Shown: positions 21,050 through 31,831, counted from the first letter of the stretch. The stretch: 64,000 nucleotides of DNA from Diadema setosum (GCA_033980235.1 CM067066.1:27029476-27093475), one strand, 5' to 3'. The notes: generated by a model not told the origin, from the sequence alone. A program made the numbers and translations.

Positions 21050-24000
21050 TCATGTCGGGATCTGGCCTGGAGGGTAGTGGTGATGATGATGATACGAACT
21101 ATTTGGCCCACTGGAACTCATTCCCATAGGAGGATGCAGTTGGGCAGGAAGGGGAAAGAGGGGGAAAGGTTGTTGGTTAAAGTTAGAGTACTGGTTACGA
21201 AGGAGGTATTGAGGAGGAATGGAGGATTGGATGAAAGGCTGGCTGGCGTTCATGTCACTGTAGAAGTTGGGGAAGGGTTGGTGGTTGTAGGTTGTAAGTT
21301 GGGGTCCGTAGACTAGATTATCTTGTCTGTGGCCAGACATAGTGTTCATATGACCAATAGTCGAAGGCTGTCCCAGTTGTTCATATGTAAAAGTGGTAGG
21401 GGGTCTCCTGGTGCGGCTAGACGTCCTTCTCTCTTGGATCTGTGGTGGGGTTTGTGGTGGTGCTGGATTTTCATTTGTTTCTTCTCTTTCAGGTGGTTGG
21501 TGGGTCTCTTCAATGTCCTGAGGTCTCTCAACCGGGCCTTCATTAGTTCCGTGTTCTAGAACATTTTCAACATTTTGCTCACCATCCACCTGGTTTCTCT
21601 CGGTCACTTCTAGTGATTGGTGGGGTGTCTCCTGGTTCATATCTGGATCGTGTTCCTGAGCTCTCCGCCTGTATTCCAGGTAATAACCTGATTCTGAGTC
21701 GTCTGAGTCTGAGATCTCATCTGGAGGTGGTGACTCTGGCGACTGTCTTCTCTTCGGAGGCCGGCTTGCTGAGGAACGAGTTTCAGGTCTTTGGGGTTCA
21801 TGGGTGGGCACGATTGAGGTTTCTTTTCCAAGGTAGTCACAAGGCAGAAGGTGATTCCTGTGTAGAATTCGAGTTCGCCCTTTACCACTCTCTGGCGCAA
21901 TCTCGTACACTGGCATTTCCTCCTTCTGAGCGACAACCCTGTACACCGTGTCCTCCCAGTATCCGCGGAGCTTTCCAGGACCACTTGTAGGAGCCAAATT
22001 CTTGACCAATACTCTGTCACCTGGAGAGAGAATTGGACTGTAGATGTTCTTGTCATAGAGCTGTTTATTGTGTCTGGCTGATGCTGTCATTCGCTGGGAA
22101 GCCATCTTGTATGCCTCCTCCATTTGACCTTTCCACTTCTCTACATAGCCGTCATAGTCCTTTGGGGTGCCTGAGTCCTCTGCAGTTTTCAGACCAAATG
22201 CCAAATCGACTGGAAGACGGGGCGTTCTGCCATACAGGAGGAAAAATGGGGAATACCCTGTGGAGGAGTGCCGGGTACAGTTGTACGCATGGACCACTTT
22301 GTTGAGATGCTCTTTCCACCTGGCCTTCTCTGTGGTTGGTAGTGTGCGGAGCATTCCAAGTAGTGTCCTGTTCATCCTCTCTACTTTCCCATTTCCCTCG
22401 GGATGGTACGGCGTTGTGTGGGATCTTGAAATTCCAGTCAGACGACAGAGTTGTGAGAAAAACTTATTCTCAAACTCCCTCCCTTGGTCGTGGTGTATTC
22501 GCTTGGGGAGGCCAAACCGTAGTACAAAGTCATTGAAAAACTTGTCAGCTGCAGTCTTCGCGCTCTTGTTGGAGGTTGCGTAAGCCTGTGCAAATCTAGT
22601 ATAGTGATCTACAATGACCAGTATGTACTCCTGTCCTCCGACACTCTTCTCTAGATGAAGGAAATCTAAAGACACCAGTTCAAAAGGCTGAGATGCAATG
22701 ATCGGGTTGAGTGGTGCCTTCGTTTTCCTTACTGGTTTCTTGTCTTTGATGCATGAACATGTGCGTCCTATGTACTGCTCAACGTCTCGTTGCATATGAG
22801 GCCAGTAAAACCGATCCCTGAGGAGAGAGAGTACACGGTCTGTGCCTTGGTGCCCCATGTTGTCATGTAGTTGTTGTAGGACTAGTTGGTGGTAACACTT
22901 GGGTAGTAGCATTTGACAGCGGTTGGCAGTTTTCCGAACTAGGACGCCATCTTCACCAACATGCAACTGTTTCCATTCATGCAACAGACGTCGAGAGCAG
23001 GGATGCATGTCTTTCTGGGCTTCTCGGCTTGGGAACTTGTTTTGAAGTTTGGCTTGTAGGACTGGTCTGATTGCTGGGTCTTGTTCTTGTGCGGTTCGAA
23101 TTGTTTCGCTGGTCAATATTGGTGGTGTCTCGGGACTTCCTGCTTCGCTCTCTCTTGCACTGTCAGTGGACAGGGCGTGAACGAAAACTGCCTCAGTCCC
23201 TTGTTGTTGCACCGCAGCGTACATTGCTGTAACTGTGTCTGGAGAGACCTCCTTCGTGCACATCTGCTGGTATTCTGCCAAGTCCACTGGCAACCTAGAA
23301 AGCGTATCTGCCACTTGGTTCTTCTTTCCAGGGAGATATTTCACTGAAAAGTTGAAATCAGCCAGTTCTGAGACCCACCTCTGTCCAGTTGCGTTTAGCC
23401 TTGCTGTAGTCATGATGTAAGTCAGGGGGTTGTTGTCTGTGAAGATGGTAAAGCTAGGGGCATAAAACAAATAATCTCGGAAATGTTCTGTCACTGCCCA
23501 TTTCAGAGCCAGAAATTCTAGTTTCCCAGAATGCAGGTGGTAGTTCTTTTCAGCAGGGGACAGTGTACGGGAGCCATAACCAATCACACAAATCTTTCCA
23601 TCTTGTTCCTGAGTCAAAACGGCACCTAGTCCTTCCTGTGACGCGTCTGTGAATAGTGCAAACGGTCTGTCAAAATCCGGATATGCCATGATTGGAGGGG
23701 ATGTTAGCTGGTCAATGAGATTTTCCAGTATCATTTGATGTTCATCTGTCCATGTGATTGGTTGACTGGATGGGACAAGATGTTTCTTTACTTTTGTTTT
23801 CCTGTTCCTTGAGTTGCTTGTCTTTTTGTCTACTTTTTGGTCTTGGTGCGATGGTCCCTTCAACAGGTCATAGAGAGGCTTAGCTTTCCGGGAGAAGTCA
23901 ACGATGTACCTGCGGTAATATCCAACAAGGCCAAGCACTTGTCTTACACCACCTACGTTCTTTGGGCGCTTATTTCTCAAGGACTGTAGTGCTGCTGTAT

Positions 24001-25981
24001 CTTTCGGATCTGGTCGATGTCCCTTGTTGGAGACGATCCGGCCCAGGTACTTTACATCTTTCTGAAACAGCATACATTTCGCTGGTTTCAACTTGATTCC
24101 TTGCTGCTTCATCCTCTGCAAGACCTGTTGAATGTGGTTGAGATGGTCATCAAAGTTTTGGCTGTATACTAGAATGTCGTCCAAGTACACAACACAGAAC
24201 TTATGAGTCAGGCCATCCAAGGTCCGTTCCATGTGGCGTTGATATACCGCTGGGGCATTCTTCAAACCAAACGGAATACGTACCCATTGGTATAAGCCCC
24301 AGGGGGTGACAAACGCGGTCATCGGTTGGCTGTCCTTGTCCATATACCCCTGGTGATAGGCCTTGCCTTGGTCGAGTGTAGTAAACCATTGGCTCCCTCC
24401 AAGCCCATCGAGGACATCTTGGATGCGGGGTATTGGCTGGCGGTCGCAGATGGTCTTCTTATTCAACTCCCGGTAGTCGATGCACAGACGTAGGCCGCCA
24501 TCCTTCTTCCTAACACAGACTACCGGAGATGAATAAGGGGATGTAGACTTTTCAACAAACCCACGGCTAATCAGATCTTCAATGTAATTTCGGACCTCTT
24601 GGTAAAGTGGTCGGGGGATAGACATGTAGGTGCGTTGAACTGGAGAATGGTCGGTCAGATTGATGTGCATTTGCAGGTCTTCAATGCGTCCGATGTCATC
24701 GTCATTCCTTGCAAATGCGTCCCTTTCTTGTCTTAAGACCCTTTTCACCTTTTCTTGTTGCTCTGGGGTAAGATTAGAGAGGTCCACATCAGGGATGAAA
24801 TCATCATGGGCGGGGGTATTGGGTGTAACCGTGGCTACCTTTACCTCTGGCAACTCATGGGGAGTCATGACATGGCCTGGTATGATGGCAGCCGCTCTTT
24901 GCACCCGTCCCACAATCGTTTGGCCATGGACTGTGATGTCATGCTTTGTAGTATTTGTCACCAAAATTTCCACCTTGCAGCTTGATCCGGGTTTGAGACA
25001 GACCAATCCTTCACCTAGACACAGTCCATCGGGGAGTTCACAGTAGTCGGGCTGAAAATGCATCTCAGTTGGGGATTGGATGGGTATCGCAGCTCTCACT
25101 CTGCAGGTCATCAATATTGAAGCTTGCTTAGGGATTGTTGTGAAGCCCTTAGGATGTTTCACCACACCCAGTTCATCGTCTTCTTCTACACTTTGAAGTA
25201 GACTTACGACCGAGTCGACGGTGGCTGGGCTGGAGTCAAAAGCATCATGAAAAGTGTCGGTTCCCTGCTTGGTGTCGATGTAGGGGGGTTGTCGTACCAT
25301 CTCACTGATTACATTGAATCCAATAATTGGCTCACTGAGAGGGTCTTGCGTAACCAATATTGGAATATCAATGACAGGTGCCTCCTCTTTGTTCTCCAGT
25401 GAAAAGCTGACTTTCATCCATCCCAGGAAGGGGATTTCTTGGCCATTTGCTGCCTTGAGCTGCAAATTCTGCCCTTCCATCAATTCAGCAATGGGATGGA
25501 TGACCTCGTCTGGCAGATTCCTGTCCTTCCATGCACGGGAGACAATAGACACCTGGGCTCCGGTGTCCCAAAGAGCACTGGTCGACACACCATTGACTCG
25601 ACATCTCACCATGCACTTTTCTCCGATGAGGTTTACCAGTCTCCTACGGTGTCTTCCAATCAGGCCAACTCCTACATGGGGATACTTGAAAGTAGATGAA
25701 TTTCTCTCTGCTAGCGATGACTTGGGATTTTTGGGTTTATTTTGGTTGTGGATTGGCTGGGGTGTTTGTGTTTCCTTGCGAGGGTCTCTCCTTACTGCGT
25801 GTGCGGGTTGGGACTTTGGTTTGCCAAAGGTTGCCGGTCGTCCCTCCTTGGCAACCCTGTCGCGTTTCCCGTCTGGTACCGCGCTCTGCAGCCCCGAAGA
25901 AAATGGTCTCCACTGCCACAATGGAAGCAATGGGCACACTCTGTGCCCTTGCCCTGCTGTCGACATGCTGGGCATCCCCAA
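21050..25981 (-). CDS. pol: gypsy Pol polyprotein (protease, RT, RNase H, integrase)
   Basis: An open frame of 1643 codons, read in the -1 frame relative to gag. The translated part starts at the slip site near 25866. Domains in order: retropepsin with LWDTGA (about residue 138); RT with LCIDYRELNKK, a somewhat unusual TLDQGKAYHQ and the catalytic VVYLDDILVYS (about 597); RNase H with LFTDAS (about 775) and IFTDNNP; integrase zinc region HX4H...CXC (about 1037-1080; the usual second pair is CX2C); and integrase core D (about 1104), D in HHDQG (about 1166) and E in GNGKVERMNRTL, exactly 35 residues apart (D,D35E). A GPY/F-like module follows, then a long Pro-rich tail ending in a His run. No chromodomain seen. 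No stop or frameshift, so probably functional. Confidence 0.96.
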   Translation of the reverse strand: MGMPSMSTAGQGHRVCPLLPLWQWRPFSSGLQSAVPDGKRDRVAKEGRPATFGKPKSQPAHAVRRDPRKETQTPQPIHNQNKPKNPKSSLAERNSSTFKYPHVGVGLIGRHRRRLVNLIGEKCMVRCRVNGVSTSALWDTGAQVSIVSRAWKDRNLPDEVIHPIAELMEGQNLQLKAANGQEIPFLGWMKVSFSLENKEEAPVIDIPILVTQDPLSEPIIGFNVISEMVRQPPYIDTKQGTDTFHDAFDSSPATVDSVVSLLQSVEEDDELGVVKHPKGFTTIPKQASILMTCRVRAAIPIQSPTEMHFQPDYCELPDGLCLGEGLVCLKPGSSCKVEILVTNTTKHDITVHGQTIVGRVQRAAAIIPGHVMTPHELPEVKVATVTPNTPAHDDFIPDVDLSNLTPEQQEKVKRVLRQERDAFARNDDDIGRIEDLQMHINLTDHSPVQRTYMSIPRPLYQEVRNYIEDLISRGFVEKSTSPYSSPVVCVRKKDGGLRLCIDYRELNKKTICDRQPIPRIQDVLDGLGGSQWFTTLDQGKAYHQGYMDKDSQPMTAFVTPWGLYQWVRIPFGLKNAPAVYQRHMERTLDGLTHKFCVVYLDDILVYSQNFDDHLNHIQQVLQRMKQQGIKLKPAKCMLFQKDVKYLGRIVSNKGHRPDPKDTAALQSLRNKRPKNVGGVRQVLGLVGYYRRYIVDFSRKAKPLYDLLKGPSHQDQKVDKKTSNSRNRKTKVKKHLVPSSQPITWTDEHQMILENLIDQLTSPPIMAYPDFDRPFALFTDASQEGLGAVLTQEQDGKICVIGYGSRTLSPAEKNYHLHSGKLEFLALKWAVTEHFRDYLFYAPSFTIFTDNNPLTYIMTTARLNATGQRWVSELADFNFSVKYLPGKKNQVADTLSRLPVDLAEYQQMCTKEVSPDTVTAMYAAVQQQGTEAVFVHALSTDSARESEAGSPETPPILTSETIRTAQEQDPAIRPVLQAKLQNKFPSREAQKDMHPCSRRLLHEWKQLHVGEDGVLVRKTANRCQMLLPKCYHQLVLQQLHDNMGHQGTDRVLSLLRDRFYWPHMQRDVEQYIGRTCSCIKDKKPVRKTKAPLNPIIASQPFELVSLDFLHLEKSVGGQEYILVIVDHYTRFAQAYATSNKSAKTAADKFFNDFVLRFGLPKRIHHDQGREFENKFFSQLCRLTGISRSHTTPYHPEGNGKVERMNRTLLGMLRTLPTTEKARWKEHLNKVVHAYNCTRHSSTGYSPFFLLYGRTPRLPVDLAFGLKTAEDSGTPKDYDGYVEKWKGQMEEAYKMASQRMTASARHNKQLYDKNIYSPILSPGDRVLVKNLAPTSGPGKLRGYWEDTVYRVVAQKEEMPVYEIAPESGKGRTRILHRNHLLPCDYLGKETSIVPTHEPQRPETRSSASRPPKRRQSPESPPPDEISDSDDSESGYYLEYRRRAQEHDPDMNQETPHQSLEVTERNQVDGEQNVENVLEHGTNEGPVERPQDIEETHQPPEREETNENPAPPQTPPQIQERRTSSRTRRPPTTFTYEQLGQPSTIGHMNTMSGHRQDNLVYGPQLTTYNHQPFPNFYSDMNASQPFIQSSIPPQYLLRNQYSNFNQQPFPLFPLPAQLHPPMGMSSSGPNSSYHHHHHYPPGQIPT

Positions 25982-27078
25982 TCAGGCCTTCTTCCTCTTG
26001 CTAGTGGTCTACTCTCCTGGGCTATCGGGCGGTTTTGGCTGCCAGCCTTCAGACTAGCCAACTCAGCTCGAATGTCCTGCAGCTGTTTCTGAAGACTGGT
26101 CACCTCCGGCTCTACCTTGTTTATTTTTGCCTTTGTTGTCTTTTGTTTACCTCGTCTTTCAGTCTCATTCGTTTCTGAGGCTTGAAGATGTCGAAACAAA
26201 GTCTCATCCGACACTCCAGGATCACTTAGGAGTGGTCGCATGTCCATCCTGATATTATCATTCTGAAATCCTGTTGCCAGAGAATGCAAGAACATTTGCT
26301 GTACAAGAGCTGGGTCGTACCGCAGATTTGAACCTGCTTTCTCCGAGGCTAGCAAGACCTTTTGCCGCAAGTCCAGCATCCGAAGGAGGAAGTCGTGGGC
26401 TGTTTCATTCCCTCCCTGGGCTGCTGCAGACAGTTCTTTGTACCAGGTGGTAGCATCTCCTTCCCTGAAGTGGGCCTTTAGAATGTCCCGCAATGTAGTT
26501 AGGGTGAGATCAGCTTTGCTCTCTAGATAGCTGCGGAGCCTCATCCCAGGGCTGATGGCACGAAGGACGCCCTCGACGATCTCCGCCTCTGGATAGCCCT
26601 TGGTTTGTGCCATCTCAAGCTGCCTGTTTAGGTTCGCAAAAGTTATCTTTTCTCTCTGAGCAGGCTCACCTATCTGACCTATCACGCGGAACTCTCTCTT
26701 TATGAGCCCCTGGAGGTTGGAGAGGCTAATACTTTCCGTCATCTGTGGGACTGGATGGGGAACAGTAGGACTGTCGATCAGCGGTGTTTTACTCCCAGCC
26801 GGTTGTGCAGGCTCCTCCTTAGTTTCCTCTCCTGCTATCTCTTTGATGTTGGCTCCAACCTGGCGCAGATACTCAAGTCCACCGTCCTCCATCTCCTCTA
26901 CCTCCTCCCTGGCCAAGTACCTAACAAAAAACCGAACATAGCCCATCTTACCTTTCCCCCTTACCTTTTCCATATCTGTCGTGGGGATCTGCATCTTCTC
27001 GCCCAGTAGAAGGAGCTGGTCCACATCCAGTCCATGGAGGCCTTCCTGTACTGTCTGGCTGATGCTTTCTAGGCTCAT
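25792..27078 (-). CDS. gag: gypsy Gag capsid/nucleocapsid protein
   Basis: A 428-codon frame from ATG at 27078, 123 nt after the 5' LTR. The front half is acidic and helical. The middle (about residues 130-300) is capsid-like. The end has a CCHC zinc knuckle, CFHCGSGDHFLRGC (CX2CX4HX4C, about residues 379-392), preceded by another CPAC...C cysteine cluster. It would form the particle and bind the RNA genome. Ribosomes that do not shift at the slip site near 25864-25870 stop at 25792. The frame overlaps pol by 190 bp. Confidence 0.93.
   Translation of the reverse strand: MSLESISQTVQEGLHGLDVDQLLLLGEKMQIPTTDMEKVRGKGKMGYVRFFVRYLAREEVEEMEDGGLEYLRQVGANIKEIAGEETKEEPAQPAGSKTPLIDSPTVPHPVPQMTESISLSNLQGLIKREFRVIGQIGEPAQREKITFANLNRQLEMAQTKGYPEAEIVEGVLRAISPGMRLRSYLESKADLTLTTLRDILKAHFREGDATTWYKELSAAAQGGNETAHDFLLRMLDLRQKVLLASEKAGSNLRYDPALVQQMFLHSLATGFQNDNIRMDMRPLLSDPGVSDETLFRHLQASETNETERRGKQKTTKAKINKVEPEVTSLQKQLQDIRAELASLKAGSQNRPIAQESRPLARGRRPDWGCPACRQQGKGTECAHCFHCGSGDHFLRGCRARYQTGNATGLPRRDDRQPLANQSPNPHTQ
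25829..25870 (-). promoter_or_regulatory. -1 ribosomal frameshift signal between gag and pol
   Basis: On the minus strand the gag frame reads ACG GGA AAC, so the heptamer G GGA AAC (25870-25864) is in the exact X XXY YYZ register. A 7-nt spacer follows (25863-25857), then a perfect 7-bp stem, GGTTGCC (25856-25850) with GGCAACC (25835-25829), closing a 14-nt loop. The shifted frame continues as GKRDRVAKEG in pol. G GGA AAC is an established -1 slip site in retroviruses. Confidence 0.9.
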
Positions 27079-27181
27079 GGTGAATGTTGGTGTCTCAAAC
27101 AGGTGCCTGGTCAGGGACGGTCTACAGGTTCAGTCAGTCCTGGGACGTCACATCTGCCCTTCTAGCTCTGTGGCAGGCGAC

Positions 27182-27199
27182 GTCCTGGCAGGGTCGCCA
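27182..27199 (-). promoter_or_regulatory. Primer-binding site of the gypsy element
   Basis: Two bases after the 5' LTR the minus strand reads TGGCGACCCTGCCAGGAC, starting with the TGG that pairs with a tRNA CCA end. The priming tRNA would end in GTCCTGGCAGGGTCGCCA. I could not assign its amino acid with confidence. Confidence 0.85.
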
Positions 27200-27201
27200 A
27201 A

Positions 27202-29673
27202 TGTAGCACCCGCGCCGAGGGGCGGCCGGGTGGGCTGTGATACTCAATCAAACTTGACAAAAGAAGAAGGGAGGAGACACGTCTTAGTGGGTTGTATGGG
27301 CACAAGCAGCAATCAAAAAGTGATCGTTTATTCATAATGATTCACTGTTATCCATTTGATAACTCTTTCTCACACACTGTTATAGTTATCACATGGATCG
27401 AGCATCAGCTCGTAGTAACATGATACCAACTCTTATAATAATTATTCTTTTTCACTGTTATATATACTACCCTGTGTATGTGTGGTCTTCTATTATAAAA
27501 CTAATCAATCAAAACACACATACTTAACATAACTGATAACTAACTAATTAATAAAATGAATTAACATTACGGTTCTTTTGCAAAAACACTTTGATCTATT
27601 CTAATCCAAAATAAATGTAAAACATATCCATGCAATGACCCTTTAACCTGTCATTACCAATACTAACCAGCGTATAACATATAGATAACCTAGTTATGAT
27701 GTTGCAACTTATGCATTAAACAGCTTCGATATTAATCTAACTCATCATAACTTAATAACAACCAAAAGGAGTTAATCAACACTATAACTATGAAACAACA
27801 AATGTTCACCATGATTTGTCAAACAACAACTATTTGAAAGGTAATCATATTCTGTTAATAAATCTACTAATCTGGTAAGTAATGTACAATGTTACCAAAC
27901 AACAATACCAATAATAACTTTAGTTGAATTTACACAATTCATTCTGCTCAGCGAGTAGAATGATGCAAACTGTAAATGGAAAAATATAATGCCAGTGTAT
28001 TATTAAACATATTCAACCTCGATATCATTCCATCCCGTGCATCATGTTCATGTATAGTATTGAACACAAAATATTAAGATAACTGCATTCAATCTAATTT
28101 CAATTACCATTTTCCAAGGAAGTGCAGTTTCTTTAAAAGTTTGGAACAAGTGGAAAAAGCAAGGAAAACTCTACTCGGTCTTTGGCAAGTTCAAAGACAA
28201 AGAGTTTGTTTGCAAACTCTGTGCCAGCAAGTTTATCTCATTCCTTGATACAGTACTGAATAGTGTATGTTTCAGACCCTGTGTCCATAAACTTGTCTAC
28301 TCTCATCTATAAAACCTTTAATACACTATATATATACAGACATACATTCATTCTACTTAACTAAATGAAGAGTGTTCCTTCTTTTAAATCATGCATTCAA
28401 ATAATTATGTTTGAGACAACGGCAACATCCAAATTATATATCATACTACCAAACAATCTAAATGGGTCTATGTTGTGAGACTAGCTTGTGGCTAGAGACA
28501 AGCTCTGCCAGAGTTTCTATCAGCCCCAGCTTATCCCTTTATTCTAGCTGGACAGCATCCACTATAAAGAACACCTAATTCACACCTTACATCAAGTGTG
28601 CCTCCCCTGTAAGGAGCATGCTGCTACCTTTGTTTTGTCTTAGCAGATGTGTTTACACAGACCAAAGATGCTGAATGCAAGGGGTAGGGGTATTAAAACA
28701 CTAATTTCCAACCTCACTCTACCCTGTTGCACACACACACTTTGCTGGCTTTGTTCTCATCTACTGGGTAGTGAATGGAAGGTGGTGCAGGGGGAGCAGG
28801 CAAACAGATTAATCTGAATCAGGCTTTTGTTTCCACTTCCTTTGCTATATAACTCCCCTGGCCTGTTCTCACAATATACACCAAGCATGTTCACATTGCT
28901 GTCTTATAGCTATTCCCAACACCTGTTAACTCTATGGCTGTACTAAATTCTAGTAACTACATATTGATCTCCAAACTAACAGGAACATAGATGAATATTT
29001 ATATACATGGTTATGTACAGAACATATAAATATATAGGCAAAACGGTATGAAACATATCATTAGAATGCACATAACATATTCATGTGTATTCTTCTACAA
29101 ATCTTGACACCAACAAATCTTCCTTTCTAATATACCTTGTTTGATATATTTCCCTCATTTAACACTTTAGGAGTCACTTATAATGAAGATGGATGGAGTA
29201 AAAGTAGAGACATACTCAGAACAAGTTACCATGTATTAACACACCCAAAATCTCTCTAACATAAGTTCTCTAACTTGATTATATCGCCTGTCATTCAAGC
29301 TGTAATTCATTATTACAAATTGACACAATCACACTTATAACTCACGTCTGTCATCACTGACTATATACAGTATATCATACATACAAGAAGAAATATAATT
29401 GAATATGGTGTATCAAGAAGTTTCTTACCTTGACAAAAGAAGAAGGGAGGAGACACGTCTTAGTGGGTTGTATGGGCACAAGCAGCAATCAAAAAGTGAT
29501 GGGTTAGCTGATGCTGCTTTGGCCACATGTTACCCTCTCCTTTGTTCTCGACTCTTCCACTCTTGTGTAGGGGTGAGAGAAGATCTCTCACAGAGGGGTT
29601 ATATGTTTCACATAGGACATAGCTTATATAACAAAAAATTGGGGGGGGGGCATATTTTCCTGTGGGTTCTACA
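27202..29673 (-). repeat. 5' LTR of the gypsy element
   Basis: A 2472-bp partner of 17779-20251 at a constant offset of 9423 bp, differing by one substitution and one G in the G-run near 29641. It carries the same 72-bp internal repeats (27253-27324 and 29429-29500). As 5' LTR it should hold the element promoter, which I could not localise. Confidence 0.95.
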
Positions 29674-30266
29674 TCTGTATAGGAGTTTGCAGCGTGGTGG
29701 GTAGGGATGACAAATGATACATTTGTTTAGGAAATTTTTATGTATTTTATGCATGCTAGGAAACCCCACTTTTTCCACACTGCACTCAAAGCCAAATTTT
29801 TTGTGGGTAATTTTTTTTTGTAGTTATATTATTTGTTAAAAGACTGCTGTATTTTAAGGTATACCCGGCTGTAAAGAATGCAGATTTTCTGTTCACAGAG
29901 GTAATGAGGCGATATATTGCATTTTTTTAGTTTTTGGGATAGTTGTTAGACATTCACACAATGTACAATAGGTGGGTCTGTTTTTAAACGTGCACTTAGG
30001 GGCGTGTGCTGGGTGTGGTCGTGTGGGTATGACGGTGCTTGTGTGTGTGTGTGAGTTAATGTATGTGTGTGTGTGTTTGTAGCTGCAATATGTGTGTGTG
30101 TGTTTTCCCTGTGTGTACGTATATGTATCTAAATGTGTGCGCGTGAATGTGAGTGTGTACATATTGTACATTGAGCATGTGCACTGTGTTTATGCTCATG
30201 CGCGTTTGTGGGTGAGGCGTACAGATATGCGATCTACAGATCAATGTACAGTATGGTATGTGTGCA

Positions 30267-30308
<42 letters not shown>

Positions 30309-30865
30309 TATGCCAGTGAGAAATGCTTTAGGCATGTGTGTGTAGTGAATGTGTGTACATTACAGGGGAGGGGGATGATTACCTCACCAACCAAATAGTG
30401 TTACTGCAAGTACGGTATTTGTGGAATGTATAGTGTAGGTTGTTGACGTGTCTTTCCAACCACACTGCAAACTCCTGTACTCCCTTTTGTATCTGTAGAA
30501 GAGCTTACATTTTTTTCTTCTTTTTTTTCGACAATGAGTTGTGTAGTCCTGAGTGTTTCTTCCTTCTTTCTTTTTTTTTCTGTGAAAAAAAATAAGGAGT
30601 GTACTGCTACTGTTTATAAAATGTGCATTCATTTTTTTTTCTTTTTGTATTTATATGACAATCTCTAGTGTTAAAAATGTATTAGTTGTGTATACAGAAT
30701 GTTTGAATGTAATGTAATTTTTTTCCTTTTTAATGTATTATGATTATGTTATTATTTCATCTGTTTTGCTGTATAATCTCTGTATATCTGTGTAATTCGA
30801 CTTTTAGTTGCCGACTCAGATTTTATTTGAATAAAGACCTTTTAATCAATCAATCAATCAATCAT
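29674..30865 (+). repeat. Probable 3' part of the interrupted LINE
   Basis: Sequence right of the gypsy element runs without a gene to TTTGAATAAAGACC (AATAAA at 30830-30835) and a short tandem tail (AATC)5 at about 30844-30864, a typical LINE 3' terminus. It includes GT-rich microsatellite at 30040-30310. Continuity with the RT ORF that stops at 17717 is inferred from position and orientation. Confidence 0.6.
30040..30310. repeat. (GT)n/(GA)n microsatellite
   Basis: GTGTG-rich sequence with a pure (GT)n then (GA)n run at about 30267-30307. ORFs on both strands here are simple-sequence artefacts. Confidence 0.95.
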
Positions 30866-31831
30866 GTTGAAATTTATGGCAATGACTGTGGATACAGTGT
30901 ATTTTGTTTTTCTTTGGTTGTATCAGGAAAATACAATCCGGGTTCTGTTGTTCATAATTACAGTGAATGAAGTTAGAAGTTTGTTAAGTAATAAGTTAGA
31001 ATGTAATTTTGGTTGCTGAATGATTTAAATGAGAAATGGATAATATGTTAAGAGAACAGCATACAGTTTTAGTTGGTTTTTGGTTGTGAGATAGTTTATA
31101 TGAGATGATTTGTCATGTTTATAAAATGTTAAGTGAGTTATGATTATATACATGGCGGTGGTTTTTTCTGCAGTAACCTGTAGGTATCTGTGATGGTGTA
31201 AGAATTGATTATGGTATTAAACAGGAGCATTATTGGTTAGGTATAAGGAAATATTGAACTGTGGTTCATGACTGATACTACCCTGTGAATAAGTAATGTT
31301 ATATGAGAGGTGGTTATAATATTCCCATATAGATCAACACCGACGAGCTGGGCTCGACGGAATTATCGTCATCTCGATGGAATCAGCGTTATCTCGACGG
31401 CATCACCATCAGGTAACTCGAAGGCATCATATTGACAGCATCACCATTATCTCAACGGCGTCTCGGTTAGCGTCAGGCAATTCCCGCTACCCGGACAGAA
31501 TTCCCGTAACTCGGTAGTCCTCCGGTGCACGCGGTGGCATCTCTGTCGAGATGACGACAACACCCGCCAGCTGGACGACATCCTCGACATCGCAATTATC
31601 TTTGCAACCTCCGCAATATATCTTGGACTATCTCGTCACCCACCCCCCCCCCCCCTTTCCTGTCGGACAGTATACATTGAAACCACACGTGCGCACAGTA
31701 AAGTATTGAACCACAGGTACTTTATTCAACCCGGGTCTAGGATGTATTTACATGACTTTAGGATGTGTTTATATGAGTTTAGAATTTAGGAGTATAATTA
31801 TTTCATTGATTTGCTTCTAAACATTATTATT
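30866..31831. other. Non-coding, with degenerate minisatellite
   Basis: About 31335-31520 repeats a degenerate unit of 20-25 bp around TATCTCGACGGCATCACC. No gene recognised. A C-run lies at about 31647-31662. Confidence 0.5.

Larger units (their letters stand above)
17779..29673 (-). mobile_element. Full-length Ty3/gypsy LTR retrotransposon, 11.9 kb
   Basis: Two near-identical LTRs of about 2.47 kb bound gag and pol on the minus strand. LTR termini are TGTAG...CTACA. Primer-binding site, polypurine tract and a gag-pol -1 frameshift signal are all present. Domain order protease-RT-RNase H-integrase defines Ty3/gypsy. I noticed only one substitution (18413 against 27836) and one G-run length difference between LTRs, so insertion was recent. 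No env gene was recognised. It interrupts the 3' region of the LINE. The immediate flanks, TATG on the left and TCTG on the right, are not a perfect target duplication. Confidence 0.97.

Noticed and set aside
20896..21111. Small minus-strand ORF after pol, considered as an env or accessory gene
   Set aside because: It largely overlaps the pol end in another frame, has no signal peptide, membrane segment or glycoprotein pattern, and is short.
21002..26092. Numerous plus-strand ORFs of 60-250 codons opposite pol and gag
   Set aside because: They are antisense shadows of the gypsy coding frames and show no independent motifs.
30056..30394. ORFs rich in His/Thr or Val/Cys
   Set aside because: They are translations of GT/CA microsatellite.
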